This document shows, piece after piece, positions 49,643-57,779 of a stretch of DNA of 64,000 nucleotides. A program made the translations under genes and the position numbers. Numbering within the stretch: position 1 is the stretch's first letter; each line of letters begins with the position of its first letter. The notes under the pieces were generated by a model. It was not told the origin of the DNA. It saw nothing but the letters and a program-made list of their open reading frames with translations, and did not search any database. The stretch lies in contig NZ_FZON01000007.1 in NCBI RefSeq assembly GCF_900188425.1, forward strand, positions 57,399-121,398, read 5' to 3'. This DNA comes from Antarctobacter heliothermus (lineage in GTDB: Bacteria > Pseudomonadota > Alphaproteobacteria > Rhodobacterales > Rhodobacteraceae).

Positions 49643-51424
49643 ATGTCCGATACCCGCGCGAACAAGCGCTTTCGCTCACAAGAGTGGTTCGACAATCCGA
49701 ACAATCCGGGGATGACCGCGCTCTATGTCGAGCGTTATCAGAACAGCACGTTCACCCGTGAGGAATTGCAGGGCGAGCGGCCGATCATCGGCATCGCCAA
49801 CACCGGCAGCGATCTGGCCCCTTGCAACAAGATCCACGTTTTCCTGATGGACCGCATCAAGGCGGGTATCCGTGAGGCCGGGGGCGTGCCGATGAAGTTT
49901 CCGGTGCATCCGATCCAGGAAACCGGCAAGCGGCCCACGGCGGCGCTGGACCGCAACCTTGCCTATCTGTCGCTGGTCGAGGTGCTGCACGGCTATCCGA
50001 TCGACGGGGTGGTGCTGACCACGGGCTGTGACAAGACCACGCCCGCCATGCTGATGGGGGCGGCCACGGTGGACCTGCCGGCCATTGCGTTGAACGGCGG
50101 CCCAATGCTGGACGGCTGGTGGCAGGGCAAACGCGCCGGGTCCGGCACCATCGTTTGGGAAAGCCGCCGTCTGCTGGCCGAAGGCAAGATCGACTATGAG
50201 GAATTCATGGCGCGGGTCTGTTCCAGCGCACCCAGCCTTGGCCATTGCAACACCATGGGCACCGCCAGCACCATGAACGCCATGGCAGAGGCGTTGGGCA
50301 TGTCCCTGACCGGCAACAGCGCCATTCCCGCGCCGTTCCGCGAGCGTATGGCCATGGCCTATGAGACTGGCCAGCGTATCGTCGAAATGGTTCATGAGGA
50401 TCTGAAGCCTTCGGATATCCTGACCCGCGAAGCCTTTGAGAACGCCATCGTGGTCAACACCGCCATTGGCGGGTCGACCAACGCGCCGCCGCATTTGCAG
50501 GCGGTGGCCCGTCATGCGGGTGTGGATCTGAACGTCAAGGACTGGGAGACCGTCGGGTTTGACGTGCCGCTGCTGGTCAATATGCAGCCTGCGGGTGAGT
50601 ACCTGGGCGAGAGCTTTTTCCGCGCGGGCGGGGTGCCCGCGGTCATGGGCGAATTGATGTCAGCGGGGCGTCTGCACGGCGAGGCGATGACGGCCACGGG
50701 CAACACAATGGGGGCGAACCTGGCCGGGGTCGACAGTCTGGATACGGATGTGATCCGCCGCTACGATGCGCCGATGCGGGAAAAGGCGGGGTTCAAGGTC
50801 TTGTCCGGCAACCTTTTTGACAGCGCACTGATGAAGACCAGCGTAATTTCACCGGATTTCCGCGCGCGGTTCCTGTCAGAGCCGGGCAACGAGGGCGTGT
50901 TCGAGGCGAAGGCCGTGGTGTTCGAGGGACCGGAGGATTACCACGACCGGATCAACGACGCGTCGTTGGACATCGACGAAAAGACCATCCTGTTCATTCG
51001 CGGCGTCGGGTGCGTGGGCTATCCCGGCTCTGCCGAGGTGGTCAACATGCAGCCGCCCGATGCGCTGATCCGTGCCGGGATCAACCACTTGCCGACCGTG
51101 GGCGACGGGCGGCAATCGGGCACGTCCGAGTCGCCGTCGATCCTGAACGCCTCACCGGAATCGGTGGTTGGTGGCGGGTTGGCGCATTTGCACACCGGCG
51201 ACCGGGTGCGGCTGGACCTGAACGCGGGCACCTTGAACGCCTTGGTGGATGACGCAGACTGGCAGGCCCGGGTCGATGCCTGGGAGGCACCGGAGATCGT
51301 ACATCAGACGCCATGGGAAGAGATCTATCGCACCCATGTGGGGCAGTTGGCCGAGGGCGGGTGTCTGGAGCTGGCCACCGCCTATCAGCGGATTGCCAAG
51401 GATCTGCCGCGCGACAATCACTGA
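49643..51424 (+). CDS. IlvD/Edd-family dehydratase, sugar-acid (arabinonate-type) branch
   Basis: This 593-residue protein has iron-sulfur cluster cysteines Cys61 (APCNKIH), Cys129 (TTGCDKTTPA) and Cys202 (GHCNTMGTAS). The C-terminal motifs are VGYPGSAEVVNMQPPD and LPTVGDGRQSGTSESPSILN. The length and the TSESPSIL region place it with pentonate/hexonate dehydratases (L-arabinonate, xylonate type) rather than IlvD of branched-chain synthesis. It removes water from an aldonate to a 2-keto-3-deoxy acid. The start is ATG 49643 with GGGGGAG seven bases upstream. Divergent control by the TGGTATACCA operator ties it to the TRAP locus. Confidence 0.9.
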   Translation: MSDTRANKRFRSQEWFDNPNNPGMTALYVERYQNSTFTREELQGERPIIGIANTGSDLAPCNKIHVFLMDRIKAGIREAGGVPMKFPVHPIQETGKRPTAALDRNLAYLSLVEVLHGYPIDGVVLTTGCDKTTPAMLMGAATVDLPAIALNGGPMLDGWWQGKRAGSGTIVWESRRLLAEGKIDYEEFMARVCSSAPSLGHCNTMGTASTMNAMAEALGMSLTGNSAIPAPFRERMAMAYETGQRIVEMVHEDLKPSDILTREAFENAIVVNTAIGGSTNAPPHLQAVARHAGVDLNVKDWETVGFDVPLLVNMQPAGEYLGESFFRAGGVPAVMGELMSAGRLHGEAMTATGNTMGANLAGVDSLDTDVIRRYDAPMREKAGFKVLSGNLFDSALMKTSVISPDFRARFLSEPGNEGVFEAKAVVFEGPEDYHDRINDASLDIDEKTILFIRGVGCVGYPGSAEVVNMQPPDALIRAGINHLPTVGDGRQSGTSESPSILNASPESVVGGGLAHLHTGDRVRLDLNAGTLNALVDDADWQARVDAWEAPEIVHQTPWEEIYRTHVGQLAEGGCLELATAYQRIAKDLPRDNH

Positions 51425-51447
51425 CAGGCGCGGGAGGTGAGGTTGGA

Positions 51448-51512
51448 GGGGGGCGCTGCCCCCCGCCTTCGGCACCCCCCGGGATATTTTCGGACAGAAG
51501 AAAATCAAGGAG
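51448..51512 (+). repeat. GC-rich dispersed repeat, copy C
   Basis: GGGGGGCGCTGCCCCCC hairpin, then CACCCCCCGGGATATTTTCGG and ACAGAAGAAAATCAAGG. It lies 24 bases after the dehydratase stop and directly upstream of the SDR gene, whose AAGGAGG ribosome site adjoins the repeat end. Transcripts reading through would carry the hairpin in the SDR 5' leader. Confidence 0.85.
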
Positions 51513-51518
51513 GGGCGG

Positions 51519-52256
51519 ATGTCCAAGACGATTATCATAACCGGCGGCGCGCGCGGAATCGGCAAGGCCTGCGCGCAGGTTTTTCTGGATGCGGGCTGGC
51601 GCGTCGGGATCGTGGGCCGGACGGCAGAGAGTGTGCAGGCCATGGCCGACAGTCATGCGAATGCGCTGGCACTGCCGTGTGATGTTGTGGATGAGGCGGC
51701 GGTCGGCGCGGCCTTTGACACAGCGATGGCGGAGTGGGGGCGGATTGATGCGCTGTTCAACAATGCCGGTGTTTCGGTCATGGGCGGCACTATCGACGAG
51801 ACCTCGGTTGCGGATTTCCGGCGGGCCATAGACATCAACCTGACCGGGTCGTTCATCTGTGCGCGGGCGGCTTTTGCGCGGATGCGGGCGCAGGAACCGC
51901 AAGGCGGGCGGATCATCAACAACGGGTCAGTGTCGGCCTATGTGCCGCGCTGGGGGTCGACCCCCTATACGGCCTCGAAACACGCGATCACCGGGCTGAC
52001 GCGGTCGATTTCGCTGGACGGGCGGCCATTTGGGATTGCTTGCGGGCAGATCGACATTGGCAACGCCGTCACGGACATGTCCGAGCGGATGAAGAAGGGC
52101 GTGCCGCAGGCTGATGGCTCGATCAAGCCTGAGGCCATGATGGACGTGTCCAACGTGGCGTCCAGTGTCTTGCATATGGCGTCGTTGCCGCTGGAGGCGA
52201 ATGTGCAGTTCATGACCGTCATGGCGACGACCATGCCGTATATCGGGCGCGGGTAA
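51519..52256 (+). CDS. Short-chain dehydrogenase/reductase
   Basis: This 245-residue protein has the classical SDR pattern: TGGARGIGKACAQVF (Gly-rich loop, residues 8-22), the NNAG motif, a catalytic Ser in the strand IINNGSVSAY and YTASK (Tyr/Lys). The C terminus is hydrophobic. It would oxidise or reduce a hydroxyl of a sugar acid or lactone. AAGGAGGGG sits at the start. It is downstream of the IlvD-type dehydratase on the same strand after 94 bases. The substrate is unknown, and it is not closely similar to the other SDR at 53334. Confidence 0.83.
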   Translation: MSKTIIITGGARGIGKACAQVFLDAGWRVGIVGRTAESVQAMADSHANALALPCDVVDEAAVGAAFDTAMAEWGRIDALFNNAGVSVMGGTIDETSVADFRRAIDINLTGSFICARAAFARMRAQEPQGGRIINNGSVSAYVPRWGSTPYTASKHAITGLTRSISLDGRPFGIACGQIDIGNAVTDMSERMKKGVPQADGSIKPEAMMDVSNVASSVLHMASLPLEANVQFMTVMATTMPYIGRG

Positions 52257-52263
52257 CGGCGGT

Positions 52264-53175
52264 TCAGCGGGTGTTGGGAACGGGGCGGCGGACGCGGCCC
52301 CGGACCTTGCGCTCACGCTGCCAGATGTAGAGGCCGGAGGCGATGATGATCGCCCCGCCGCCCAGCGTCCAGATCGTGGGCCAGGTGTCGAACAGCAGGA
52401 TGCCGGCCATCGCGGCCAGAAAGATCTGGATGTAGATCACTGGCGCCAGGATCGAGGCATCGGCGAGACGGTGGGCGGTCACGGCGGCGATATGGCCGCC
52501 TGCGCCGAACATGCCGATCAGGACAAAGGCGATCCATGCGCTGCCTTGTGGCCAGGTCCAGCCGCCCAGCACAAACGGCAGCAGGGCGAGTGTGGCCGCG
52601 CCGCTGGACCAGATCTGTTGGGTGGCGTTGCCTTCGACCCCGGCCAGCAGGCGGGTCATGATGAAGTAGCAGGCGGCCATGGTCAGCGCGGCGAGTGACA
52701 GGAACATGGCGGGGTGAAAGCTGATCCCCCAGGGCTGCATCACCACGATCACCCCCAGAAAACCGACGCAGACGGCGACGATCCGGCGCAGGCCGACCTT
52801 TTCGCCGAGGATCGGGATGGCCAGCAGGGTGACAACAATCGGCCCGGCGAACATGATCGTGGTGGTCACGGTGATCGGCAGGTATTTTAGCGCGGTGAAA
52901 TTGCACACCGTGCTGCCGAGCAGGAAAAAGCTGCGCATCAGCTGTCGGACGGGCGCGTTGGAGACGAAGGCCTGGCGGCCCTCTTGCGATCCATAGAGCG
53001 TGACGGCGACGATGAAATGCCCGGCATAGCGGGCAAAGACGACCTGAAGGGCGGGCAGGCCGGCGAGGATCAGCCATTTGGCGGCGCTGTCGATACAGGT
53101 GAATCCGACCACCGCCAGCATCATCAGCAGGACGCCGGAGGCGGTTCGATCTTCGCGGGGTTTTGGGTCTGACAT
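52264..53175 (-). CDS. DMT-superfamily transporter (EamA)
   Basis: This 303-residue protein has ten membrane helices in two EamA domains: ASGVLLMMLAVVGFTCIDSAAKWL at the start, and LADASILAPVIYIQIFLAAMAGILLF in the second half. The N terminus is charged and the C terminus basic. It moves a small metabolite, possibly a nucleoside, amino acid or sugar-acid intermediate. The repeat copy 4 lies 41 bases upstream of its start. It is convergent with the SDR gene (7-base gap). No sequence feature gives its substrate. Confidence 0.83.
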   Translation of the reverse strand: MSDPKPREDRTASGVLLMMLAVVGFTCIDSAAKWLILAGLPALQVVFARYAGHFIVAVTLYGSQEGRQAFVSNAPVRQLMRSFFLLGSTVCNFTALKYLPITVTTTIMFAGPIVVTLLAIPILGEKVGLRRIVAVCVGFLGVIVVMQPWGISFHPAMFLSLAALTMAACYFIMTRLLAGVEGNATQQIWSSGAATLALLPFVLGGWTWPQGSAWIAFVLIGMFGAGGHIAAVTAHRLADASILAPVIYIQIFLAAMAGILLFDTWPTIWTLGGGAIIIASGLYIWQRERKVRGRVRRPVPNTR

Positions 53176-53215
53176 GAGGGGTTCTTGCGCCGCCGACAGA
53201 GCGGCGTCAATGGGG

Positions 53216-53287
53216 TGTCCACGCGTGGACAGGTTTTCGGTTATGCAAAATCAATGGGTTACAGAGACGATTTTACGAAGTGTTAGG
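53216..53287 (+). repeat. 72-bp dispersed element, copy 4
   Basis: Palindrome TGTCCACGCGTGGACA (53216-53231), a 19-bp spacer, then TCAATGGGTTACAGAGACGA and the remainder of the 37-bp block ending GTTAGG (53287). It lies between the EamA transporter start and the end of the next minus-strand gene. Together with copies 2 and 3 it defines the consensus. Confidence 0.92.
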
Positions 53288-53333
53288 ATTTGCGCCCGGG
53301 GTGGGGCCAAGCCCCGACGCCCGGCGCGGAGGC

Positions 53334-54056
53334 TCAGCCGGTGGCCCAACCGCCGTCGATCACATGTGCCTGCCCGGTGGTAAAGGCGGACTCATCAGAG
53401 CCCAGATAGACCGCCAGATGGGCGATTTCCTGCGGGGTGCCGATGCGGCCCATGGGCTGGCGCGCATTGAACGCCTTGAGCGCCTCCTCGTAGTCGCCCA
53501 TGGCGCGCAGCCGGTCGTGCAGCGACGGGCTGTCGACCGTGCCGGGACAGATGCAGTTCACCCGGATGCCCTTGGTCACATAGTCCAGCGCCACGGATTT
53601 GGTCAGGCCGATCACCGCCGCCTTGGACGCGCCATAAATGCAGCGGTTCGGCGCGGCGACGATGCTGCCCGCAATGCTGGCGATATTGACGATGGACCCG
53701 CCGCCGCGCTGTATCATGCCCGGCAGGGCCGCCTGCATGCTGTGAAACTGCGAGCGGACATTCAGCGTCATGGCAAAGTCAAAGTCGTCATCGGTGGCGT
53801 CCAGCAGCGCGCCCGCATGCACAAACCCGGCGCAGTTGACCAGAATGTCCGGGGCGGCGGCCTCTATGGCGCGGGTCAGCGATGCCTTGTCAGTCACGTC
53901 CAGCGCGAAGGTTGTCCCCTGAAGCCCCTGTAGCAGGTCGCCGTTCAGGTCCGTGGCGGTGACCTCGGCGCCCTCACGGGCATAGCTTTCGGCGATGGCG
54001 CGGCCAATGCCCTGACCGGCGGCGGTGATGAAGGCGCGTTTGCCCTTTAGTCTCAT
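53334..54056 (-). CDS. Short-chain dehydrogenase, 2-keto-3-deoxy sugar-acid (DHRS6-like) type
   Basis: This 240-residue protein is an SDR. TAAGQGIGRAIAESYAREGAEVTATD is the nucleotide loop, VNCAGFVHAGALLD follows, YGASKAAVIGLTKSVA holds the catalytic Tyr/Lys, and CPGTVDSPSLHDR precedes the last helix. The wording closely follows the DHRS6/BDH2 and bacterial 2-keto-3-deoxy-L-fuconate dehydrogenase group. In that group it oxidises a 2-keto-3-deoxy sugar acid to the 2,4-diketo acid. An FAH-family hydrolase in the same locus would then cleave the product. It is the last gene of its operon, overlapping the MocA gene by four bases. Confidence 0.8.
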   Translation of the reverse strand: MRLKGKRAFITAAGQGIGRAIAESYAREGAEVTATDLNGDLLQGLQGTTFALDVTDKASLTRAIEAAAPDILVNCAGFVHAGALLDATDDDFDFAMTLNVRSQFHSMQAALPGMIQRGGGSIVNIASIAGSIVAAPNRCIYGASKAAVIGLTKSVALDYVTKGIRVNCICPGTVDSPSLHDRLRAMGDYEEALKAFNARQPMGRIGTPQEIAHLAVYLGSDESAFTTGQAHVIDGGWATG

Positions 54057-55123
54057 GTCAGAACTCCTGTGAAATCGCCGGGCACCTCGCCCCGTTTGAC
54101 CGGGCGGTGTGTCTTGCCGGACAGCGCGGTGGCCAGCGTCATTTCCAGCGCCGCAAGCCCGTCGGCGGGGCGGCAGAGGACGTCATCGCTGCCGGTTTCG
54201 AGAAACGCGGCAAAGCGGTCGATCTGGGCGCGGATCGGGTCGATCCTGTCGAAATGCGGCCCCGGCGTGCGTTTCAGCGGTTTGGACCATTCGACCTCAC
54301 CCGGATCGCTTGCGCCCCAAAGGGTCAGGGACGGAAAGGCCAGCGCGCCCAAGGTGCCGGTAAAGCGCAGGTAGTCCTGATCTGATCCGGCGATTTCTGG
54401 GTTCTCTGCCGATGTTGCCTCAAACGACCACGGCGAGGCCCCGGCGTCGGACATCAGGAAAGACCCCAGCGCGCCGTTTTCAAACCGGAAGGCCAGCGCG
54501 GCAGTGTCTTCGATCACCAGTCCGCGTGTGGCGGAAGAGGTGAGCGCCGTGACCTCGGTCGGCAGGCCGGTGAAAAAGCCCAAGAGGTCAATCTCATGGC
54601 TGAGGTTGCTGGCCAGCGGCCCGGCGCCGGGCAGGCGACGCCATGGCACATCGTAATAGGTGTTGTGTTTGCGCACCGACCAAAAGCCTTGCAGCCCGAC
54701 AAGTTGACCGATGGCGGGCAGGGCCTCGCGCATGGCCATGACATAGGGATGGCAGCGGCGGTGATGCCCGACGATGAGCGGCAGGCCTGCGGTGTCGGCG
54801 GCCTCCATCATGGCGCGGGCATTGTCGAGGGATTCTGCAAAGGGTTTTTCCACCAGCACCGCCCAGCCGCGCCCCAGCGCCGCGAGGGTCGAGGGCAGGT
54901 GATCCGGCGTTGGCGTTGCGATCACGCAGGCGCGGGTTTCGGCGGGCACCTCGTCGAGGGTAGCGACCGCGTTCAGGCCCTGTTGCGCCAGTTTCGCGCG
55001 GGTTTCGGCATGGGGTTCGACCACGGCGGTCAGGGTGATGGCGGGCGAGTCGACGGCGACCTCTATATGGCGGCGTCCGATGCTGCCTGCGCCGATCACG
55101 CAAAGGGGAAGCGGCGTTGTCAT
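54053..55123 (-). CDS. Gfo/Idh/MocA-family oxidoreductase of the sugar-acid operon
   Basis: This 356-residue protein has LCVIGAGSIGRRHIEVA as its NAD(P)-binding motif, followed by VLVEKPFAESL with the catalytic lysine. The C-terminal domain contains HEIDLLGFFTGLPTEV. Members oxidise sugars, sugar acids or inositols, usually at a ring or chain hydroxyl. ATG 55123 overlaps the upstream UxaA-like stop (TGATG), so these two are translated together. It could prepare a free sugar or lactone for the dehydratase encoded upstream. Confidence 0.83.
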   Translation of the reverse strand: MTTPLPLCVIGAGSIGRRHIEVAVDSPAITLTAVVEPHAETRAKLAQQGLNAVATLDEVPAETRACVIATPTPDHLPSTLAALGRGWAVLVEKPFAESLDNARAMMEAADTAGLPLIVGHHRRCHPYVMAMREALPAIGQLVGLQGFWSVRKHNTYYDVPWRRLPGAGPLASNLSHEIDLLGFFTGLPTEVTALTSSATRGLVIEDTAALAFRFENGALGSFLMSDAGASPWSFEATSAENPEIAGSDQDYLRFTGTLGALAFPSLTLWGASDPGEVEWSKPLKRTPGPHFDRIDPIRAQIDRFAAFLETGSDDVLCRPADGLAALEMTLATALSGKTHRPVKRGEVPGDFTGVLT

Positions 55124-56619
55124 CACATCACCGCCCCGATTTGCCAAGGCACAAATTCATAGTCGCCAAGGCCCTGCTGTTCCGATTTGGACTGTTCGCC
55201 GGAGGCCATGCGCAGCCACATCTCATAGATCTCGCGGCCGACCTGTTCGACGGATTTGCCGTCGCTCAGGATGGTGCCGGCGTTGATGTCCATGTCCTCT
55301 GTCATGCGGTCGAACATCTGGGTGTTGGTGGCGACCTTCATCGAGGGGCTGGGTTTGGCACCAAAGGCCGATCCGCGCCCGGTGGTGAAACAGACGAGGT
55401 TACAGCCCGATGCGATCTGGCCGGTGACGCTGGCGGGGTCGTAGCCGGGGCTGTCCATGAAGGTAAAGCCGCGGGCCGTCACGGGTTCGGCGTATTTGTA
55501 GACGCCGCTCAGCGGCGTCGTGCCGCCCTTGGCCGCCGCGCCGAGGCTTTTCTCAAGGATGGTGGTCAACCCGCCCTTCTTGTTGCCGGGGGAGGGGTTG
55601 TTGTCCATGCTGCCCTTGTTGCGTTCCGTGTAATCCTCCCACCAGCGGATCAGGTCGATGAGTTTTTCGCCGGTGGCTTGGTCGACGGCGCGGGCGGTCA
55701 GCAGGTGTTCGGCGCCGTAGATCTCCGGCGTCTCGGCCAAGACCCCGGTGCCGCCTTGGGCGACCAGCAGGTCACAGGCGTAGCCGACGGCGGGGTTGGC
55801 GGTGATGCCGGACCACGCGTCAGAGCCGCCGCATTGCAGGGCGACCATGAGGTCAGAGGCGGGGCATTCGGTGCGGGTGGCCTGATTGACCACGGGCAGC
55901 ATCTTTTCGATCTTGGCGATGCCCAGTTCGATGGATTTGCGCAGGCCCCCCACGTCCTGGATGTTCATGCTCTGGAACAGGGGGCCGGGTTTGAGGCCGT
56001 AGGCCTCGACCAGCCAGTCGATCTGGTTCATCTCACAGCCAAGGCCCGCCATCAGCACGCCGCCGACGTTGGGGTTGCGGGCATAGCCCCACATGACCCG
56101 CTGCAGCGCCTCGAACCCCTCGGAGCCCTGACCGGCCATGCCGCAGCCGGTGCCGTGGACAAAGGCGACAACGCCGTCGACATTGGGGTAGGCGGCCAGT
56201 TTGTCCTCGGTGAAATGGGCGGCGATCTTGCGCGCGGCGGTGGCGGAACAGTTCACCGAGGTGAGGACGGCGATGTAGTTGCGGGTGCCGGTGCGGCCGG
56301 TGTCGCGGCGGTAGCCCATGAAAGTGTCTTGGGTTGCGGCGGGGGTCACGGGGCGCAGGTTGGTGCCGAACTCATAGGCCATGTCGACGTTGCGGAAGTC
56401 CAGGTTGTGGGTGTGGACATGGGCGCCGGGGGCGATGTCCTCTGCCGCGTAGCCAATGACCTGGGCGTATTTGATCACCGGCGCGCCTTTGGGGATGTCT
56501 TGCGTGGCGAGTTTATGCCCGCGCGGGATCAGCTGGGTGGCGCCCTCTTGCCCGATTTCAAGCGGGGTGACGGCGGTGACGACATTGTCGGCGTCGGACA
56601 GGCGGACGGTGTTGGGCAT
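55123..56619 (-). CDS. UxaA-family (altronate/galactarate) dehydratase
   Basis: This 498-residue protein combines the N-terminal SAF-like domain (LIPRGHKLATQDIPKGAPVIKYA) with the C-terminal dehydratase domain, as in full-length UxaA. It has GRTGTRNYIAVLTSVNCSATAA, FVHGTGCGMAG, LGCEMNQID and a cysteine region near GCNLVCFTTGRGSAFG. It would dehydrate a hexonate (altronate or a stereoisomer) to a 2-keto-3-deoxy acid, using Fe. In this operon its product is a candidate substrate for the downstream SDR. The GC-rich repeat copy D lies 17 bases upstream. It follows a PhyH-family gene by about 100 bases. Confidence 0.85.
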   Translation of the reverse strand: MPNTVRLSDADNVVTAVTPLEIGQEGATQLIPRGHKLATQDIPKGAPVIKYAQVIGYAAEDIAPGAHVHTHNLDFRNVDMAYEFGTNLRPVTPAATQDTFMGYRRDTGRTGTRNYIAVLTSVNCSATAARKIAAHFTEDKLAAYPNVDGVVAFVHGTGCGMAGQGSEGFEALQRVMWGYARNPNVGGVLMAGLGCEMNQIDWLVEAYGLKPGPLFQSMNIQDVGGLRKSIELGIAKIEKMLPVVNQATRTECPASDLMVALQCGGSDAWSGITANPAVGYACDLLVAQGGTGVLAETPEIYGAEHLLTARAVDQATGEKLIDLIRWWEDYTERNKGSMDNNPSPGNKKGGLTTILEKSLGAAAKGGTTPLSGVYKYAEPVTARGFTFMDSPGYDPASVTGQIASGCNLVCFTTGRGSAFGAKPSPSMKVATNTQMFDRMTEDMDINAGTILSDGKSVEQVGREIYEMWLRMASGEQSKSEQQGLGDYEFVPWQIGAVM

Positions 56620-56635
56620 TGTGATTCTCGGCTGT

Positions 56636-56695
56636 TGAGGGGGGCGCTGCCCCCCGCCTGCGGCCCCCCCGGGATATTTCAGGCCAGAAGAAACG
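56636..56695 (+). repeat. GC-rich dispersed repeat, copy D
   Basis: GAGGGGGGCGCTGCCCCCC hairpin, then CGGCCCCCCCGGGATATTTCAGG and CCAGAAGAAACG. It is intercistronic on the minus strand, between the PhyH-family gene and the UxaA-like gene. There the hairpin may tune expression within the operon. Confidence 0.85.
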
Positions 56696-56719
56696 GGGGG
56701 CGCGGCAAGGATTGAGGGG

Positions 56720-57670
56720 TCAGGCGCAGACCGGGCTGTCGGCGCTCCAGCGGTGGATCGGGATATGCGGCTGGCCGGAGAGGCGCGCGCGGGTGTCTTG
56801 CCACATCGCCTGCCAGATGCGCCAGTCGCGCAGTTCGGTTTCGAGGGATGAGCGCGAGCGGGCGATGAATTCGGGGAAATGCGAGCGCCCGGTGGGTTGG
56901 CCGGTCACGTTGAAGCGGATGTCAAAGCTCCACCGGAACTGGTCGGATTGGTTGGCCAGCGAGGCGTGGGGTGTGAGTGGGTGGAACAGCACCGCGCCGC
57001 CTGCACGAACCGGCAGGGGGCGGGCCTGTGTCTCATCCAAACAGCCCGGCGCGATGGCGGTCTGTTTCTGCGGGCAATGCGGGTACATCTGCGGTTTGCC
57101 CGGCACGACCTGCAGGCAGCCGTTGTCGACCGTGGCATCGGTGATCGCGAGCCAGACGGTGACCATCTGTGTGGTGTCGCCGGATTCATGCGCGACGGCG
57201 CGGTCCTGATGCCAGTCGGTGGTGGTGACATGGGCGCGCAATTCGTCCGAGCGCAGCGTCACGGAGGGCGGTTTCAGGCGGACGTGCTGGATGGGATTCG
57301 AGGTCAGCTCGGCCCCGATGAGATCCTCGACCATGTCCAGCAGGTGCGGGTGGGTCAGCATGTCAAAGACGGCGGGACCAAAGTGGAACGGGGTGTCGGC
57401 GGTGATCTCACCGCCGGGCAGGGAAATATCCATCGGCTGAAACCAGTCGCAGCCGGCCTTGTAGGAGAGCAGCAGCTTTTGCCAGAAATCGAGGCCGCTG
57501 CCGTCGCGGACAAGGCCCTGAGCCTGCCAGCCCGCATAGAGCCTGTCGAGAAGGTCGCTGTATTCCGCTCTGACCGCGTCAAGCGTGGCGCTGTCCAGCA
57601 CGTCGTCGATGACGAGGTAGCCTTGGGTATTGAAATGGTCGATTTGGTCCGGGGTCAACATGCGAGGCAT
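56720..57670 (-). CDS. Phytanoyl-CoA dioxygenase (PhyH)-family protein, second copy
   Basis: This 316-residue protein has HQD (His154, Asp156) in TTTDWHQDRAVAHE and a distal histidine in FHPLTPHASLANQ. It fits the Fe(II)/2-oxoglutarate PhyH fold and is only distantly like the first copy at 47230. GGAGGTG precedes ATG 57670. It follows the TRAP transporter genes after a hairpin and precedes the UxaA-like gene, so its substrate is probably imported by that transporter. Hydroxylation or demethylation of a sugar acid or betaine-like compound would be in keeping with the family. Confidence 0.8.
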   Translation of the reverse strand: MPRMLTPDQIDHFNTQGYLVIDDVLDSATLDAVRAEYSDLLDRLYAGWQAQGLVRDGSGLDFWQKLLLSYKAGCDWFQPMDISLPGGEITADTPFHFGPAVFDMLTHPHLLDMVEDLIGAELTSNPIQHVRLKPPSVTLRSDELRAHVTTTDWHQDRAVAHESGDTTQMVTVWLAITDATVDNGCLQVVPGKPQMYPHCPQKQTAIAPGCLDETQARPLPVRAGGAVLFHPLTPHASLANQSDQFRWSFDIRFNVTGQPTGRSHFPEFIARSRSSLETELRDWRIWQAMWQDTRARLSGQPHIPIHRWSADSPVCA

Positions 57671-57739
57671 GGACACACCTCCGTCAAAGGGGATTGTCAG
57701 GCGCCCCGTCGCGAAAGGGACCGAAGGGGGCAGGAACGA

Positions 57740-57764
57740 CCGGACCAGGGCGTACCCGGTCCGG
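57740..57764 (-). terminator. Hairpin after the TRAP transporter genes
   Basis: CCGGACC (57740-57746) pairs with GGTCCGG (57758-57764), and the inner GGG/CCC pairs extend the stem with one bulged A. On the minus strand this lies 16 bases after the dctM stop, followed by only a short T-poor tail. It may partly terminate transcription between the transport and catabolic genes. Confidence 0.4.
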
Positions 57765-57779
57765 ACAAGGTTCAAACCG

